41,146 nucleotides of DNA from Zoogloea sp. (GTDB lineage: Bacteria; Pseudomonadota; Gammaproteobacteria; Burkholderiales; Rhodocyclaceae). The notes below the pieces were generated by a model. The model saw only the letters and a program-made list of their open reading frames with translations, had not been told where the DNA came from and ran no database searches. The stretch is from positions 1-41,146 of the forward strand of contig JAKLLO010000020.1 of the NCBI GenBank assembly GCA_023150095.1, given 5' to 3'. Shown piece by piece: positions 1 through 9,831 of the stretch (position 1 is the stretch's first letter; every line of letters begins with the position of its first letter). The translations under genes and the position numbers were made by a program.

Positions 1-537
1 AAGGTCGATTACGACTGGAAGGGCATGGCGCCGGGCAAGGTCTGGGGCGGTCTCGTGACCCAGAGCACCAGCTGCTCCAAGGGCTCGCTGTGTGACGGGA
101 CCGGCACCAACCCGGACAAGTCCTTCACCGCCACCGGCTACGAAGTTGGTGCCAAGGCCAGCATGAACAACTTCGGCGCTGTCGCCTACGCCTTCTCCGG
201 CAAGGGCCTGGGCCTGTCCACCGTGGGCGCCCAGTTCTTCGGCGGCTCCGATGGCCTCGGCAACAAGACCGACTCCAAGGGCTACTTCCTGCAAGGTACC
301 TACCAGTACAACAAGACCAAGTTCGGCATCAACTTCGGCCAGAACAAGGACAACGACGGTGCTCTGGGCGCTGGCAACGAGCGCAAGAACAAGGCTTACA
401 CCCTGGGCGTCTATCACAGCCTGAACAAGTTCGTGACCCTGGTCGGCGAACTGAACCAGGAAAAGATCACCAGCACCGTGGATGACAGCGAAACCAAGAA
501 CCGCACCCTGTCCGCCGGCGCGATCCTGTTCTTCTAG
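1..537 (+). CDS. Gram-negative porin, C-terminal part (5' truncated by window)
   Basis: The reading frame is open from base 1 to the TAG at 535-537, giving about 178 residues with no start inside the window, so the N-terminus lies upstream. The protein alternates short hydrophobic and polar strands rich in Gly, Asn, Lys and Tyr and ends in ALFF-like residues (GAILFF). A terminal Phe is the usual outer-membrane barrel signature recognised by the Bam machinery. The style matches the general diffusion porins of betaproteobacteria (porin_4/OmpC-like), which form trimeric 16-strand barrels for small hydrophilic solutes. The internal Met at base 25 is only a chance Met and not a start. Substrate specificity cannot be told from this part. 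Confidence 0.85.
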   Translation, partial: KVDYDWKGMAPGKVWGGLVTQSTSCSKGSLCDGTGTNPDKSFTATGYEVGAKASMNNFGAVAYAFSGKGLGLSTVGAQFFGGSDGLGNKTDSKGYFLQGTYQYNKTKFGINFGQNKDNDGALGAGNERKNKAYTLGVYHSLNKFVTLVGELNQEKITSTVDDSETKNRTLSAGAILFF

Positions 538-611
538 GCCACACACATCGGATGGACGGGCCGCCACAGGCCCGCCATCGAAACAGTCTCTTGCTGTGTT
601 CTCCCTCCTTC

Positions 612-639
612 TGGCGCCCCCGTGGCGCCATCTTTTTTT
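612..639 (+). terminator. Intrinsic terminator after porin gene
   Basis: A 7-bp stem (612-618 TGGCGCC paired with 624-630 GGCGCCA) has a 5-nt loop and is followed at once by a T-rich run (631-639). It lies 75 bp after the porin stop. A second perfect 6-bp GC hairpin (557-574) lacks a T-run and may only stabilise the 3' end. Confidence 0.8.
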
Positions 640-676
640 GTATCGTCCGATCTTCGCCCTTGCCCCGGAGCCGCCG

Positions 677-1150
677 ATGCTGCGCCCCCTCTTTGCCGCA
701 CTCGCCCTTTTCACCTGCACGGCAGCCTTTGCCGACGGCATCGTCGAAGCGCGCATCACCCCCAGCCGCTATGCCGACGCCCGCGAGGCGCTGGTGGATG
801 CCATCGAGGCCGAAGGGCTGATTCCTTCCCCGCCGAGCGTCTTTGGTGACATGCTGTCCCGCACCGGCCCCGCGTTGGGCGAAGACAAGCCCGTCTACGC
901 CCAGGCCGAGGTGCTCCACTTCTGCAGCGCCCGCATCGCCTGGCAGATGGCGAAGGAGAACCCCCTCAACGTGGCCCAGTGCCCCCTGTCGATGGCGATC
1001 TTCACCCTCCCCGGGGATGCCTCCACGGTGCGTCTGGCGTGGCGCACCGCGGTGGGCGACAGCCCCGGCGCCCGCGCCGCCAACGCGCTCCTCGCCCGCA
1101 TCGCCCGACAGACCGCCGACAACGCCGGGCGGGTGAGCATCCGCGACTGA
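677..1150 (+). CDS. Small secreted DUF302-like protein
   Basis: The protein is 157 residues from the ATG at 677. I prefer this start over upstream in-frame ATGs because the product then opens with a classical Sec signal peptide (Met-Leu-Arg, a hydrophobic run, cleavage near ALA-type residues before Asp-Gly, about residue 20), and because the porin terminator lies just upstream at 612-639. The mature part has a FGDML segment, a conserved-looking HFCSARIAWQM segment and a Cys-Pro (AQCPLSMAIF) segment. These recall the DUF302 fold, a small periplasmic domain of unknown function. Two cysteines (in FCSA and QCPL) could form a disulfide or bind a ligand. It stands alone between the porin and parE. 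The family call is from pattern memory only. Confidence 0.6.
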   Translation: MLRPLFAALALFTCTAAFADGIVEARITPSRYADAREALVDAIEAEGLIPSPPSVFGDMLSRTGPALGEDKPVYAQAEVLHFCSARIAWQMAKENPLNVAQCPLSMAIFTLPGDASTVRLAWRTAVGDSPGARAANALLARIARQTADNAGRVSIRD

Positions 1151-1190
1151 TCGCCGGGAGTCTCGCCCGAAGCCGCCGCCCACGGTATAG

Positions 1191-3194
<2,004 letters not shown>

Positions 3195-3217
3195 TCCCGC
3201 TTCAACTCCATCACCTG

Positions 3218-3243
3218 CGGCCGGGCTCTCCCGGCCGTTTTTT
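3218..3243 (+). terminator. Intrinsic terminator of parE
   Basis: A perfect 8-bp GC stem (3218-3225 CGGCCGGG with 3230-3237 CCCGGCCG) has a CTCT loop and six T (3238-3243). It begins 24 bp after the parE stop. Confidence 0.92.
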
Positions 3244-3267
3244 CATCGGAGCCCGGCTGGGCGGTGG

Positions 3268-3298
3268 CCGACGTTGCCTCATTTTGAGGCGACGTCGG
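3268..3298. repeat. Long inverted repeat (hairpin) in parE-cstA gap
   Basis: CCGACGT-T-GCCTCA (3268-3281) pairs with TGAGGC-G-ACGTCGG (3285-3298) around a TTT loop: 13 Watson-Crick pairs plus one T-G wobble, extendable by one more G-C pair. No T-run follows. The right arm (TGAGGCGACGTCG) recurs as a direct copy at about 3432-3444, again preceded by CATTT. It looks like mobile-element end structure rather than a terminator. Confidence 0.7.
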
Positions 3299-3500
3299 CT
3301 TTCAGCCACCCGGCCTTGACCAATTTTCAGTCGCCGCCGCCTTGATTTCAGCCGAAGGCGGGTAACCGGAATGCTCGATGGCCTGATCCTTCATGGCGGT
3401 AGGGGGTGATCGGCACCCGGCGTCGATGCATTTTGAGGCGACGTCGCCCAATATTGAGGCAGCCGAGGTGAAGCCAGAGCCGGGATCGACGTAAAAGACG
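3268..3500 (-). mobile_element. Possible decayed IS21-like remnant
   Basis: This gene-free stretch contains several short related repeats: CATTTTGAGGCGACGTCG near 3280 and again near 3427, plus variants with CAATTTTCAG (about 3320) and CAATATTGAGGC (about 3450). IS21-family elements often carry arrays of such repeats at both ends. On the minus strand, just after the repeat near 3430, a short reading frame begins MHRRRVPITPYR and stops after about 27 residues; IS21 IstA proteins often begin with a similar Arg-rich motif. One reading is an element reduced to a left end, a stub of istA and a right end. No intact transposase or target duplication is seen, so this is a tentative call from pattern memory. 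Confidence 0.3.
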
Positions 3501-3860
3501 TCGAACTCGGGGAGCCAGCACCCCAGATCGCATGCCGATCACCCGGTATCGACCGATGGCCGGGCGATCGGCACGCATCGTGAGCCGTGCCCGGCGAGTG
3601 CGGACGTGACGAAACCTCTGACTTCGGTCAACGCAGGTGCGGTCATGTGTAAAACCCTGATTGACCATACGGTGGCGTATGGAAAAATCCGCCCAGGTTG
3701 AGTTCGCGGTCGGGCCGCGGATTCAAGCCTTCAGCGGGTAGTGTCCCGTCCCCGCGTCAGATCCAGTGCAGCTCCCCGCGCAGCGTCGCCCCGAACTGTT
3801 GCTTCATCTTTCCCGCCGGCCGGGCCTTTCCGCTTTCGCCAACAAGAAAAGAGGAAAGCC
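3501..3860. other. Non-coding leader region upstream of cstA
   Basis: No supportable gene is present. The only clear structure is a perfect 7-bp inverted repeat CCATACG-GTGG-CGTATGG at 3665-3682, which could be a regulator site or a leader hairpin for cstA. The A/G-rich Shine-Dalgarno of cstA is at 3850-3858. I could not pick out a convincing promoter. Confidence 0.4.
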
Positions 3861-5921
3861 ATGAACGCCATCCAGCGTCACCTGGGCTGGGGTGCCGTCG
3901 CCTTGCTGGGCGCCGTCGCCACCGCCATCGTCGCGCTCAACCGCGGAGAGACCATCAACGCCCTGTGGCTGGTCATTGCCGCGGTATGCAGCTATCTCAT
4001 TGCCTACCGCTACTACAGCCTGTTCATCGCCGAGAAGGTGATGGAGCTCGACCCCAAGCGCATGACACCGGCCCTGCGTCACAACGACGGGCTGGATTAC
4101 GTACCGACCAACAAGTACGTGCTGTTCGGCCACCACTTTGCCGCCATCGCCGGCGCCGGCCCGCTGGTGGGCCCGGTGCTCGCCGCCCAGATGGGCTACC
4201 TGCCGGGCATGCTGTGGATCCTCGCCGGGGTGGTGTTTGCCGGCGCGGTGCAGGATTTCATGGTCCTGTTCATCTCCACCCGCCGCGACGGCCGCTCCCT
4301 GGGCGATCTCGTCAAATCCGAGCTCGGCGCCGTACCCGGCGTGATCGCCCTGTTCGGCACCTTCATGATCATGGTCATCATCCTCGCGGTGCTGGCGCTG
4401 ATCGTCGTGAAGGCCCTGGCCGAATCGCCGTGGGGCATGTTCACCGTGGCCGCCACCATCCCCATCGCGCTGCTGATGGGCGTGTATAGCCGCTACATCC
4501 GCCCGGGCCGCATCGGCGAGATGTCGATCATCGGCTTCGTGCTGCTGATGGCCTCGATCGTCTACGGCGGCGACATCGCTGCCAGCCCCACCTGGGGCCC
4601 GCTGTTCACCTTCGACGGCAAGCAGCTCACCTGGCTGCTGATCGGCTACGGCTTCGTCGCCTCGGTGCTGCCGGTGTGGCTGCTGCTGGCGCCGCGGGAT
4701 TACCTGTCGACCTTCCTGAAGATCGGCACCATCGTCGGCCTCGCCATCGGCATCGCCATCGTGGCCCCCAATCTGCAGATGCCAGCCCTCACCAAGTTCA
4801 TCGACGGCACCGGCCCGGTGTGGTCGGGTAGCCTGCTCCCCTTCCTGTTCATCACCATCGCCTGCGGCGCGGTGTCGGGCTTCCACGCGCTGATCTCCTC
4901 TGGCACCACGCCCAAGCTGCTGGACAACGAGAAGAACGCCCGCTTCATCGGCTACGGCGGCATGCTCATGGAGTCCTTCGTGGCGATCATGGCGCTGGTG
5001 GCCGCCTCGGTCATCGAGCCGGGCGTGTACTTCGCGATGAACAGCCCGGCTGCGGTGATCGGTAAGACCGCCGAGAGCGCCGCCCAGGTCATCAACCAGT
5101 GGGGCTTCGTCGTGACGCCCGAGATGCTGCTCCAGACCGCCCAGGACGTGGGCGAGAAGACCATCATCTCCCGCGCCGGCGGCGCCCCTACGCTGGCCGT
5201 CGGCATGGCCCACATCCTCTCCAACGCCCTCGGCGGCAAGGCGATGATGGCCTTCTGGTACCACTTCGCGATCCTCTTCGAGGCGCTGTTCATCCTCACC
5301 GCCGTCGATGCCGGCACCCGCGCCGGGCGCTTCATGCTGCAGGATCTGATGGGCACCTTCGTGCCGTCGATGCGCAAGATGGACTCCATCTTCGCCAGCC
5401 TCGTCGCCACCGCCCTGTGCGTGGCCGCGTGGGGCTACTTCCTGTACCAGGGCGTGGTCGACCCGCTGGGCGGCATCAACACCCTGTGGCCGCTGTTCGG
5501 CATCGCCAACCAGATGCTCGCCGGCGTGGCGCTCACCCTCGCCACCGTGGTGCTGTTCAAGATGAAGCGCCAGCGCTTTGCGTGGGTCACCGCCGCGCCC
5601 ACCGTGTGGCTGCTGATCTGCACCCTCACCGCCGGCTGGCAGAAGGTCTTCCACGACAACCCGAAGATCGGCTTCCTGGCCAACGCCCACAAGTACGAAG
5701 CCGGCATCGCCCGCGGCGAAGTGCTGGCCCCGGCCAAGTCGCTGGAGCAGATGCACCAGATCGTCACCAACAACTACGTGGACGCGGCGCTGGCGGGCCT
5801 GTTCATGCTGCTGGTGGTGAGCATCCTGGCCTACGCCATCCCGGCGTGCTTCCGCGCCCTGGGCAACAGCAAGCCGACGGCGGTGGAAACCCCGTTCGAG
5901 CCCATGCCGGCCAGCAGCTGA
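3861..5921 (+). CDS. cstA: Carbon starvation protein CstA, pyruvate/peptide permease
   Basis: This 686-residue polytopic inner-membrane protein has well over ten hydrophobic segments. CstA family members import pyruvate (and in some reports peptides) during carbon starvation. Visible family landmarks are [18 protein letters not shown] (about residues 80-97), the [13 protein letters not shown] stretch and the [11 protein letters not shown] loop. The length matches E. coli CstA (about 700). The ATG at 3861 is chosen because AGAGGAAAG lies 3-11 nt upstream and [10 protein letters not shown] opens the conserved part; the longer upstream frame has no family match. The small YbdD-type gene follows 13 bp downstream, the usual partner arrangement, so the two are probably one transcript. 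Confidence 0.95.
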   Translation: MNAIQRHLGWGAVALLGAVATAIVALNRGETINALWLVIAAVCSYLIAYRYYSLFIAEKVMELDPKRMTPALRHNDGLDYVPTNKYVLFGHHFAAIAGAGPLVGPVLAAQMGYLPGMLWILAGVVFAGAVQDFMVLFISTRRDGRSLGDLVKSELGAVPGVIALFGTFMIMVIILAVLALIVVKALAESPWGMFTVAATIPIALLMGVYSRYIRPGRIGEMSIIGFVLLMASIVYGGDIAASPTWGPLFTFDGKQLTWLLIGYGFVASVLPVWLLLAPRDYLSTFLKIGTIVGLAIGIAIVAPNLQMPALTKFIDGTGPVWSGSLLPFLFITIACGAVSGFHALISSGTTPKLLDNEKNARFIGYGGMLMESFVAIMALVAASVIEPGVYFAMNSPAAVIGKTAESAAQVINQWGFVVTPEMLLQTAQDVGEKTIISRAGGAPTLAVGMAHILSNALGGKAMMAFWYHFAILFEALFILTAVDAGTRAGRFMLQDLMGTFVPSMRKMDSIFASLVATALCVAAWGYFLYQGVVDPLGGINTLWPLFGIANQMLAGVALTLATVVLFKMKRQRFAWVTAAPTVWLLICTLTAGWQKVFHDNPKIGFLANAHKYEAGIARGEVLAPAKSLEQMHQIVTNNYVDAALAGLFMLLVVSILAYAIPACFRALGNSKPTAVETPFEPMPASS

Positions 5922-5934
5922 GGGAATCCGGCAG

Positions 5935-6138
5935 ATGTTTGGCGATCTTGCCCGCATGGGCAAATACCTCGGCCAGGCCGCCCGCCTGATGGTGGGCGTG
6001 CCGGATTACGACACCTACGTGCAGCACATGCGCCTGACCCACCCCGACCAGCCGGTGATGACCTACGAGGCGTTCTTCCGGGAGCGTCAGGAGGCGCGGT
6101 ATGGCGGCGGAGATGGGCGGCCGGGGCGCTGTTGCTGA
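5935..6138 (+). CDS. YbdD/YjiX family small protein, CstA partner
   Basis: The protein is 67 residues and soluble. It shows the family pattern from end to end: [47 protein letters not shown] and a terminal Cys-Cys. Members (YbdD, YjiX, formerly DUF466) are encoded directly after CstA-type transporters, and in E. coli they are reported to be needed for transporter activity. It starts 13 bp after the cstA stop and is surely cotranscribed. The terminal CC pair is shared with E. coli YbdD as I recall it. No clear intrinsic terminator follows in the 220 bp before the convergent glpQ-like gene. Confidence 0.92.
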   Translation: MFGDLARMGKYLGQAARLMVGVPDYDTYVQHMRLTHPDQPVMTYEAFFRERQEARYGGGDGRPGRCC

Positions 6139-6360
6139 AGGACGTGCCCGACCTTCGGGGCGGGTCGGCGCGACCCCTCGGTCGCCTCCCGGGAAGCCGA
6201 AGTCGGCTCGCCGGCAGGCAAAGTCGGGTGACAGATCCACGAACGAGGCATCGCTGCCACCGCCGTCGGGTGGGCGCCCTCCGCGCCCGGAGAGCCCGGC
6301 ATCGACACGGCTTCGGGCGCAGGCGTCGCCCCCGCGCCCGACTTCAAGCTTGAGTGACGG

Positions 6361-7512
6361 TCAGCGGATGCCGTTGAGCGCGGCCACGCCGGTGGCGGGA
6401 AAATCGGTGAACACCCCGTCGATGCCCAGGCGCATGTAGTACTGCATCTCGGCCTTCGGGTCGGCGAAACCGTAGCCGCTGGCATCGTCACGGAAGGTCC
6501 AGGTGTGCACCAGCAGGCCCTTCTGGTGGGCCAGCTCGATCACCCCGGTGCTGCCGTCCACCCGGCGGTCGTTGATGGTCAGGGTGGCGTCGCCGGTGCG
6601 CTCCACGCCGTCGTTCACCGTCTTCACCAGATAGGGTTTCCACGGCCCCACCGCATCGGCGTAGGTCTTCACGAAGTCGAGCCCGGTGGAGGTGAGCAGA
6701 TCGGCAAAACTGCGGGCGTCGTTCTTCACCACGAAGTCGTAGGGCTTGTGGTAGGGGGCCACCAGCGACATGCTGCCGTCGTCCTTCACGTCGTCGGCGT
6801 CGATCAGCTGCACAAGCTTGATGTTGGTCCTGGTGTTGAGATATTGCAGGTTGCTCACCTCGAACGACTGGATGAACACCGGCGCAGTTGCCACGTTGCC
6901 GTAGGCGGTGTGCAGGGTGGTCAGCAGCTTTTCCTCGAACACGTTGGCGCCAAAGCGCACCTCGTCGGCGTGGAAGGTGGAGTGCTTGATCTCCGGGTAG
7001 ATGCCCACCGTGCGGCCCAGACGGGCGCCTTCCGACTTGGCCAGGGCGATCACCTCGTCGAGGGTGGGGATGCCGAACAGCCCGTTGTACGCCTGCGAAC
7101 GGTTGGCGCGGGCCTGCACCGCCCGCAGGGTGCGGATCTCGGCCAGGGTGAAGTCGCTGGCAAAGTAAGCCGTGGTGGGCACGCCATCCACGTTGCGGGT
7201 GCTCATGCGCGACGCCGGAAACTTGGTCGCCACATCGGTGGTGCCATCGAGCATCGGCTCGTGGCGGGCGATCATCACGCCGTCCTTGGTCAGCACCAGA
7301 TCGGGTTCGATGAAGTCGGCGCCCTGCTCGATGGCCGCCTTGTAGGATTCCAGCGTGTGCTCCGGCAGGCTGCCCGACGCCCCCCGGTGGCCGATCACCA
7401 GCGGCGCACCACCGGAGAGGGTCTTGAACGCCGGCTGGCTGTCGTCGTCACTGCCGCCGCAGGCCTGGAGAAAGGCGAGGGAAAGAAGGGGAATCAGGAG
7501 TTTGATCTTCAT
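6361..7512 (-). CDS. glpQ: Glycerophosphodiester phosphodiesterase, lipoprotein
   Basis: This enzyme hydrolyses glycerophosphodiesters to glycerol-3-phosphate and an alcohol. The protein is 383 residues. It starts with a lipoprotein signal (MKIKLLIPLL, lipobox L15-Q16-A17-C18, then GGSDDD), so it is probably anchored at the inner face of the outer membrane or in the periplasm. GDPD catalytic motifs are clear: GHRGASGSLPEHT (H42, R43), EPDLVLTKDG (E69, D71) and H84 in ARHEP. A late WTFRDD and GVFTDFP match the GlpQ barrel end. The ATG at 7512 is chosen over the longer frame because it opens the signal peptide and has a GGAAGGG-like ribosome site. It is convergent with cstA-ybdD and divergent from the cobW-like gene. 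No Pho box was recognised upstream. Confidence 0.92.
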   Translation of the reverse strand: MKIKLLIPLLSLAFLQACGGSDDDSQPAFKTLSGGAPLVIGHRGASGSLPEHTLESYKAAIEQGADFIEPDLVLTKDGVMIARHEPMLDGTTDVATKFPASRMSTRNVDGVPTTAYFASDFTLAEIRTLRAVQARANRSQAYNGLFGIPTLDEVIALAKSEGARLGRTVGIYPEIKHSTFHADEVRFGANVFEEKLLTTLHTAYGNVATAPVFIQSFEVSNLQYLNTRTNIKLVQLIDADDVKDDGSMSLVAPYHKPYDFVVKNDARSFADLLTSTGLDFVKTYADAVGPWKPYLVKTVNDGVERTGDATLTINDRRVDGSTGVIELAHQKGLLVHTWTFRDDASGYGFADPKAEMQYYMRLGIDGVFTDFPATGVAALNGIR

Positions 7513-7741
7513 GGGAAGGGTCCGATAGAGGTGGGAGAGCGCTGCTTGCAAGGGTGAAATGTCCCAACCAATCTATCTCCCCGGAATTAAGGACACGTGA
7601 ACGCCCCGTGACGGCTTCGGCCGGACGCAGCGAAAGCCCACCCGGCAGCCTATGTCACGCCAGTCGCGGGATTGATCCGCCCACCCGCCGCCGGCTGTGG
7701 CAAGCTGCGAGCCGTTTCCGTGTTTGCCGCGTACCGCAGCC

Positions 7742-8779
7742 ATGACCAACCCCCTCGCCCTCCCCCGCCCGCCGATCCGCGCGACGATCCTCACCGGCTT
7801 CCTCGGCGCCGGCAAGACGACGCTGCTCAACCGTTACCTCGCCACCCAGCCCAGCCGCCGCGTGGCGGTGCTGGAGAACGAGTTCGGCGCGGTGGGCATC
7901 GACGGCGGGCTGATCGCCGGCTCGCCTGCGGTCGAGGTGGTGGAGCTGACCGACGGCTGCATCTGCTGCAGCGTGCGGGGTGAGCTGGCGGTGGCGCTGA
8001 CCGACCTGGCCGACCGGCGCGACCGGGGCGCGCTGGATTTCGACCACCTGGTGCTGGAGACCACCGGCCTCGCCGACCCGGCGCCGGTGGCCCAGGCGTT
8101 CTTCGTGGATGACGACGTGCGCGACCGCTACGAGCTGGACGGCATCCTCACGGTGGTCGATGCGATCCACGCCGGGCGGCAGCTCGACGAGAACCGCGTC
8201 GCCGCCGCGCAGATCGGTTTTGCCGACCGGGTGCTCCTCACCAAGACCGACGGGGTGGATGCCGAGGCCCTCGCCGCCCTGCAGGAGCGCCTCGTGCGCA
8301 TCAACGCCCGGGCGCCGGTGATGCCGGTGCCGGTGGCCGAGGCGGATCTGGCCGCGTTGTTTGCGCTGGATGCCTTCGTGCTCTCCGACGTGCTGGAGCA
8401 GATTCCGGCCTTCCTGACCGACGCCACTCCCGCCGGCCTCACCCGCGGCGGTGGCAGCCAGCGAGCCTTCGTGCGCCACGATGACGACATCGCATCCATG
8501 GTGCTGCACCACGCTGGGGATGTGGACCTGGGGCTGATGGGCAGCTTCGTGGAGGATCTGCTCCTTCGCCACGGCAACGACATGCTGCGCTACAAGGGCG
8601 TGCTGGCGGTGCGGGGCGAAGATCGCCGGCTGGTCTTTCAGGGCGTGCATCGCATCACCGGCTTTGATTACGGGCGGAATTGGGCCGCTGGCGAGGCCCG
8701 CGAGACCACCATCGTCGTCATCGGCCGGCGCCTCGACCAAGCCGCCATCACCGCCGCTTTCCGCCTCGCCTGTCGCTGA
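7742..8779 (+). CDS. CobW/COG0523-family GTPase metallochaperone
   Basis: The protein is 345 residues. It has a G3E GTPase with Walker [14 protein letters not shown] near residues 18-30, a switch [11 protein letters not shown], the metal-binding CxCC motif within [12 protein letters not shown], Walker B-like [11 protein letters not shown] and a base-recognition TKTD. The C-terminal CobW_C domain follows (about residues 230-340) with [17 protein letters not shown]0523 members deliver zinc, cobalt or iron to client enzymes; the CxCC motif is the metal site. Neither a Zur box nor a cobalamin riboswitch was seen upstream, so the metal is undecided. The ATG at 7742 is preferred; an ATG at 7697 would add 15 residues unlike the family. 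Confidence 0.9.
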   Translation: MTNPLALPRPPIRATILTGFLGAGKTTLLNRYLATQPSRRVAVLENEFGAVGIDGGLIAGSPAVEVVELTDGCICCSVRGELAVALTDLADRRDRGALDFDHLVLETTGLADPAPVAQAFFVDDDVRDRYELDGILTVVDAIHAGRQLDENRVAAAQIGFADRVLLTKTDGVDAEALAALQERLVRINARAPVMPVPVAEADLAALFALDAFVLSDVLEQIPAFLTDATPAGLTRGGGSQRAFVRHDDDIASMVLHHAGDVDLGLMGSFVEDLLLRHGNDMLRYKGVLAVRGEDRRLVFQGVHRITGFDYGRNWAAGEARETTIVVIGRRLDQAAITAAFRLACR

Positions 8780-8851
8780 GCCCCTTGGGGCCGGCATGCT
8801 GGCCCCATACTTGCTAAAGCCCTCCGGAATCACAATCCCCCGGAGAGTTTC

Positions 8852-9343
8852 ATGGTCCAGACAAGCCTCACCGAAGATCTCGTCGACTTCGGCGACCTGC
8901 CCGAACACGTCAATGCCCTGCTGCAACAGGGCGTCGCTGCCCATGCCAGCGACCCGGCCCGCGCCCGGGCGTGCTTTCGCGCCGCCATCGAGGTGGCGCC
9001 GGACGTGCTGCCGTCCTACCGTTGCCTGTTCAAGCTGCAGAACAAGCTGCGGGATTTCGATTCCGCCTTCGACACTGCCATGGCCGGGCTCGCCCAGGCC
9101 GCGGCCCAGTGCGCCATGAGCCTTGACTGGCAAGGCTGGACGCCCGCCCAGCGGGCTGCCGCGCCGGAGATTCCGGGGCGCTTCCTGCTGCAATTCTTGA
9201 AGGCGCTGGCCTTCATCGAGCTGCGCCGGGGCAATGAGGAAAGCTCCGCCCGTGCGCTCGCCAAGCTGGCCGAGCTCGACCCCGAGGACGGCGTCGGCGG
9301 GTCGGTGGTGGCCGCCCTCCTCGCCCATCGGGAGCCGGCATGA
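8852..9343 (+). CDS. Small TPR-like helical protein of unknown function
   Basis: The protein is 163 residues, soluble and Ala-rich, with helix pairs that look like tetratricopeptide repeats: about residues 20-50 (ALLQQGVAAHASDPARARAC, FRAAIEVAPDV), 55-75 and a later pair around ALAKLAELDPEDG. The recurring pattern of a small-residue helix followed by P after about 30 residues is what suggests TPR. A GGAGAG ribosome site precedes the ATG at 8852. It overlaps the next gene by ATGA (9340-9343), so the two are translationally coupled. No specific function can be assigned; such pairs may act in protein-protein contacts. Confidence 0.75.
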   Translation: MVQTSLTEDLVDFGDLPEHVNALLQQGVAAHASDPARARACFRAAIEVAPDVLPSYRCLFKLQNKLRDFDSAFDTAMAGLAQAAAQCAMSLDWQGWTPAQRAAAPEIPGRFLLQFLKALAFIELRRGNEESSARALAKLAELDPEDGVGGSVVAALLAHREPA

Positions 9344-9690
9344 GCACGGCGGCGAGCGGTCACAAAACCGACAATCCCCCGTTCAGCGTCACGGACACGA
9401 CACACCGTGCCCTTGGCCGGCTGCTGGTGCTGCGCCTCGGCGACGCGCTGAAAGTGCGCCTCACGCCCATCGAGGCCCACACCCTGGCCCTGGCGATGTT
9501 TGCGGTGCGGGACGGACGCAGCCCCGAAAAGGAGCTGTTCATGTGCCCCATCGCCAGTGATCCGATCTTCGTGGCACGGGTTGAGACCGACGGATTGCAG
9601 GTGGAAACCCCTGCCGGCGGCTACCCGCTGGGCTGGCTGGATGTGGGTGCGCTGGCCGCCGCGCTGTCGCCGGCCGCTGTGCCCGTCTAA
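9340..9690 (+). CDS. Hypothetical protein, coupled to TPR-like gene
   Basis: The protein is 116 residues with no signal peptide or membrane helix. It starts in the ATGA overlap with the preceding TPR-like gene. The middle, residues about 25-60, reads LGRLLVLRLGDALKVRLTPI then EAHTLALAMFAVRDGRSPEK. The rest alternates strands and ends in a low-complexity Ala/Val tail. The codon bias is the same as that of its neighbours, so it is probably a real gene. I recognise no family. The coupling suggests it works with the TPR-like protein. parC follows after 141 bp. Confidence 0.7.
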   Translation: MSTAASGHKTDNPPFSVTDTTHRALGRLLVLRLGDALKVRLTPIEAHTLALAMFAVRDGRSPEKELFMCPIASDPIFVARVETDGLQVETPAGGYPLGWLDVGALAAALSPAAVPV

Positions 9691-9831
9691 GCCCCCGCAC
9701 GAAAAGCGCGTCCGGACTGCTTTTCAGGGATTTGAATCGGCGGTGCCTGTGGTATTTTTGCGGCCTTTGTCGCGCCCGACGGGCGCCAGCAACCCAGGCG
9801 GCCCCGCGCCGCCAGCCGCAAGCACCGCACC

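Noticed and set aside
3348-3668. A minus-strand open frame of 106 residues between parE and cstA
   Set aside because: It is extremely Arg-rich with no ribosome site and overlaps the repeats. Only its last 27 residues recall an IstA start, so it was used only as weak support for a mobile-element relic.
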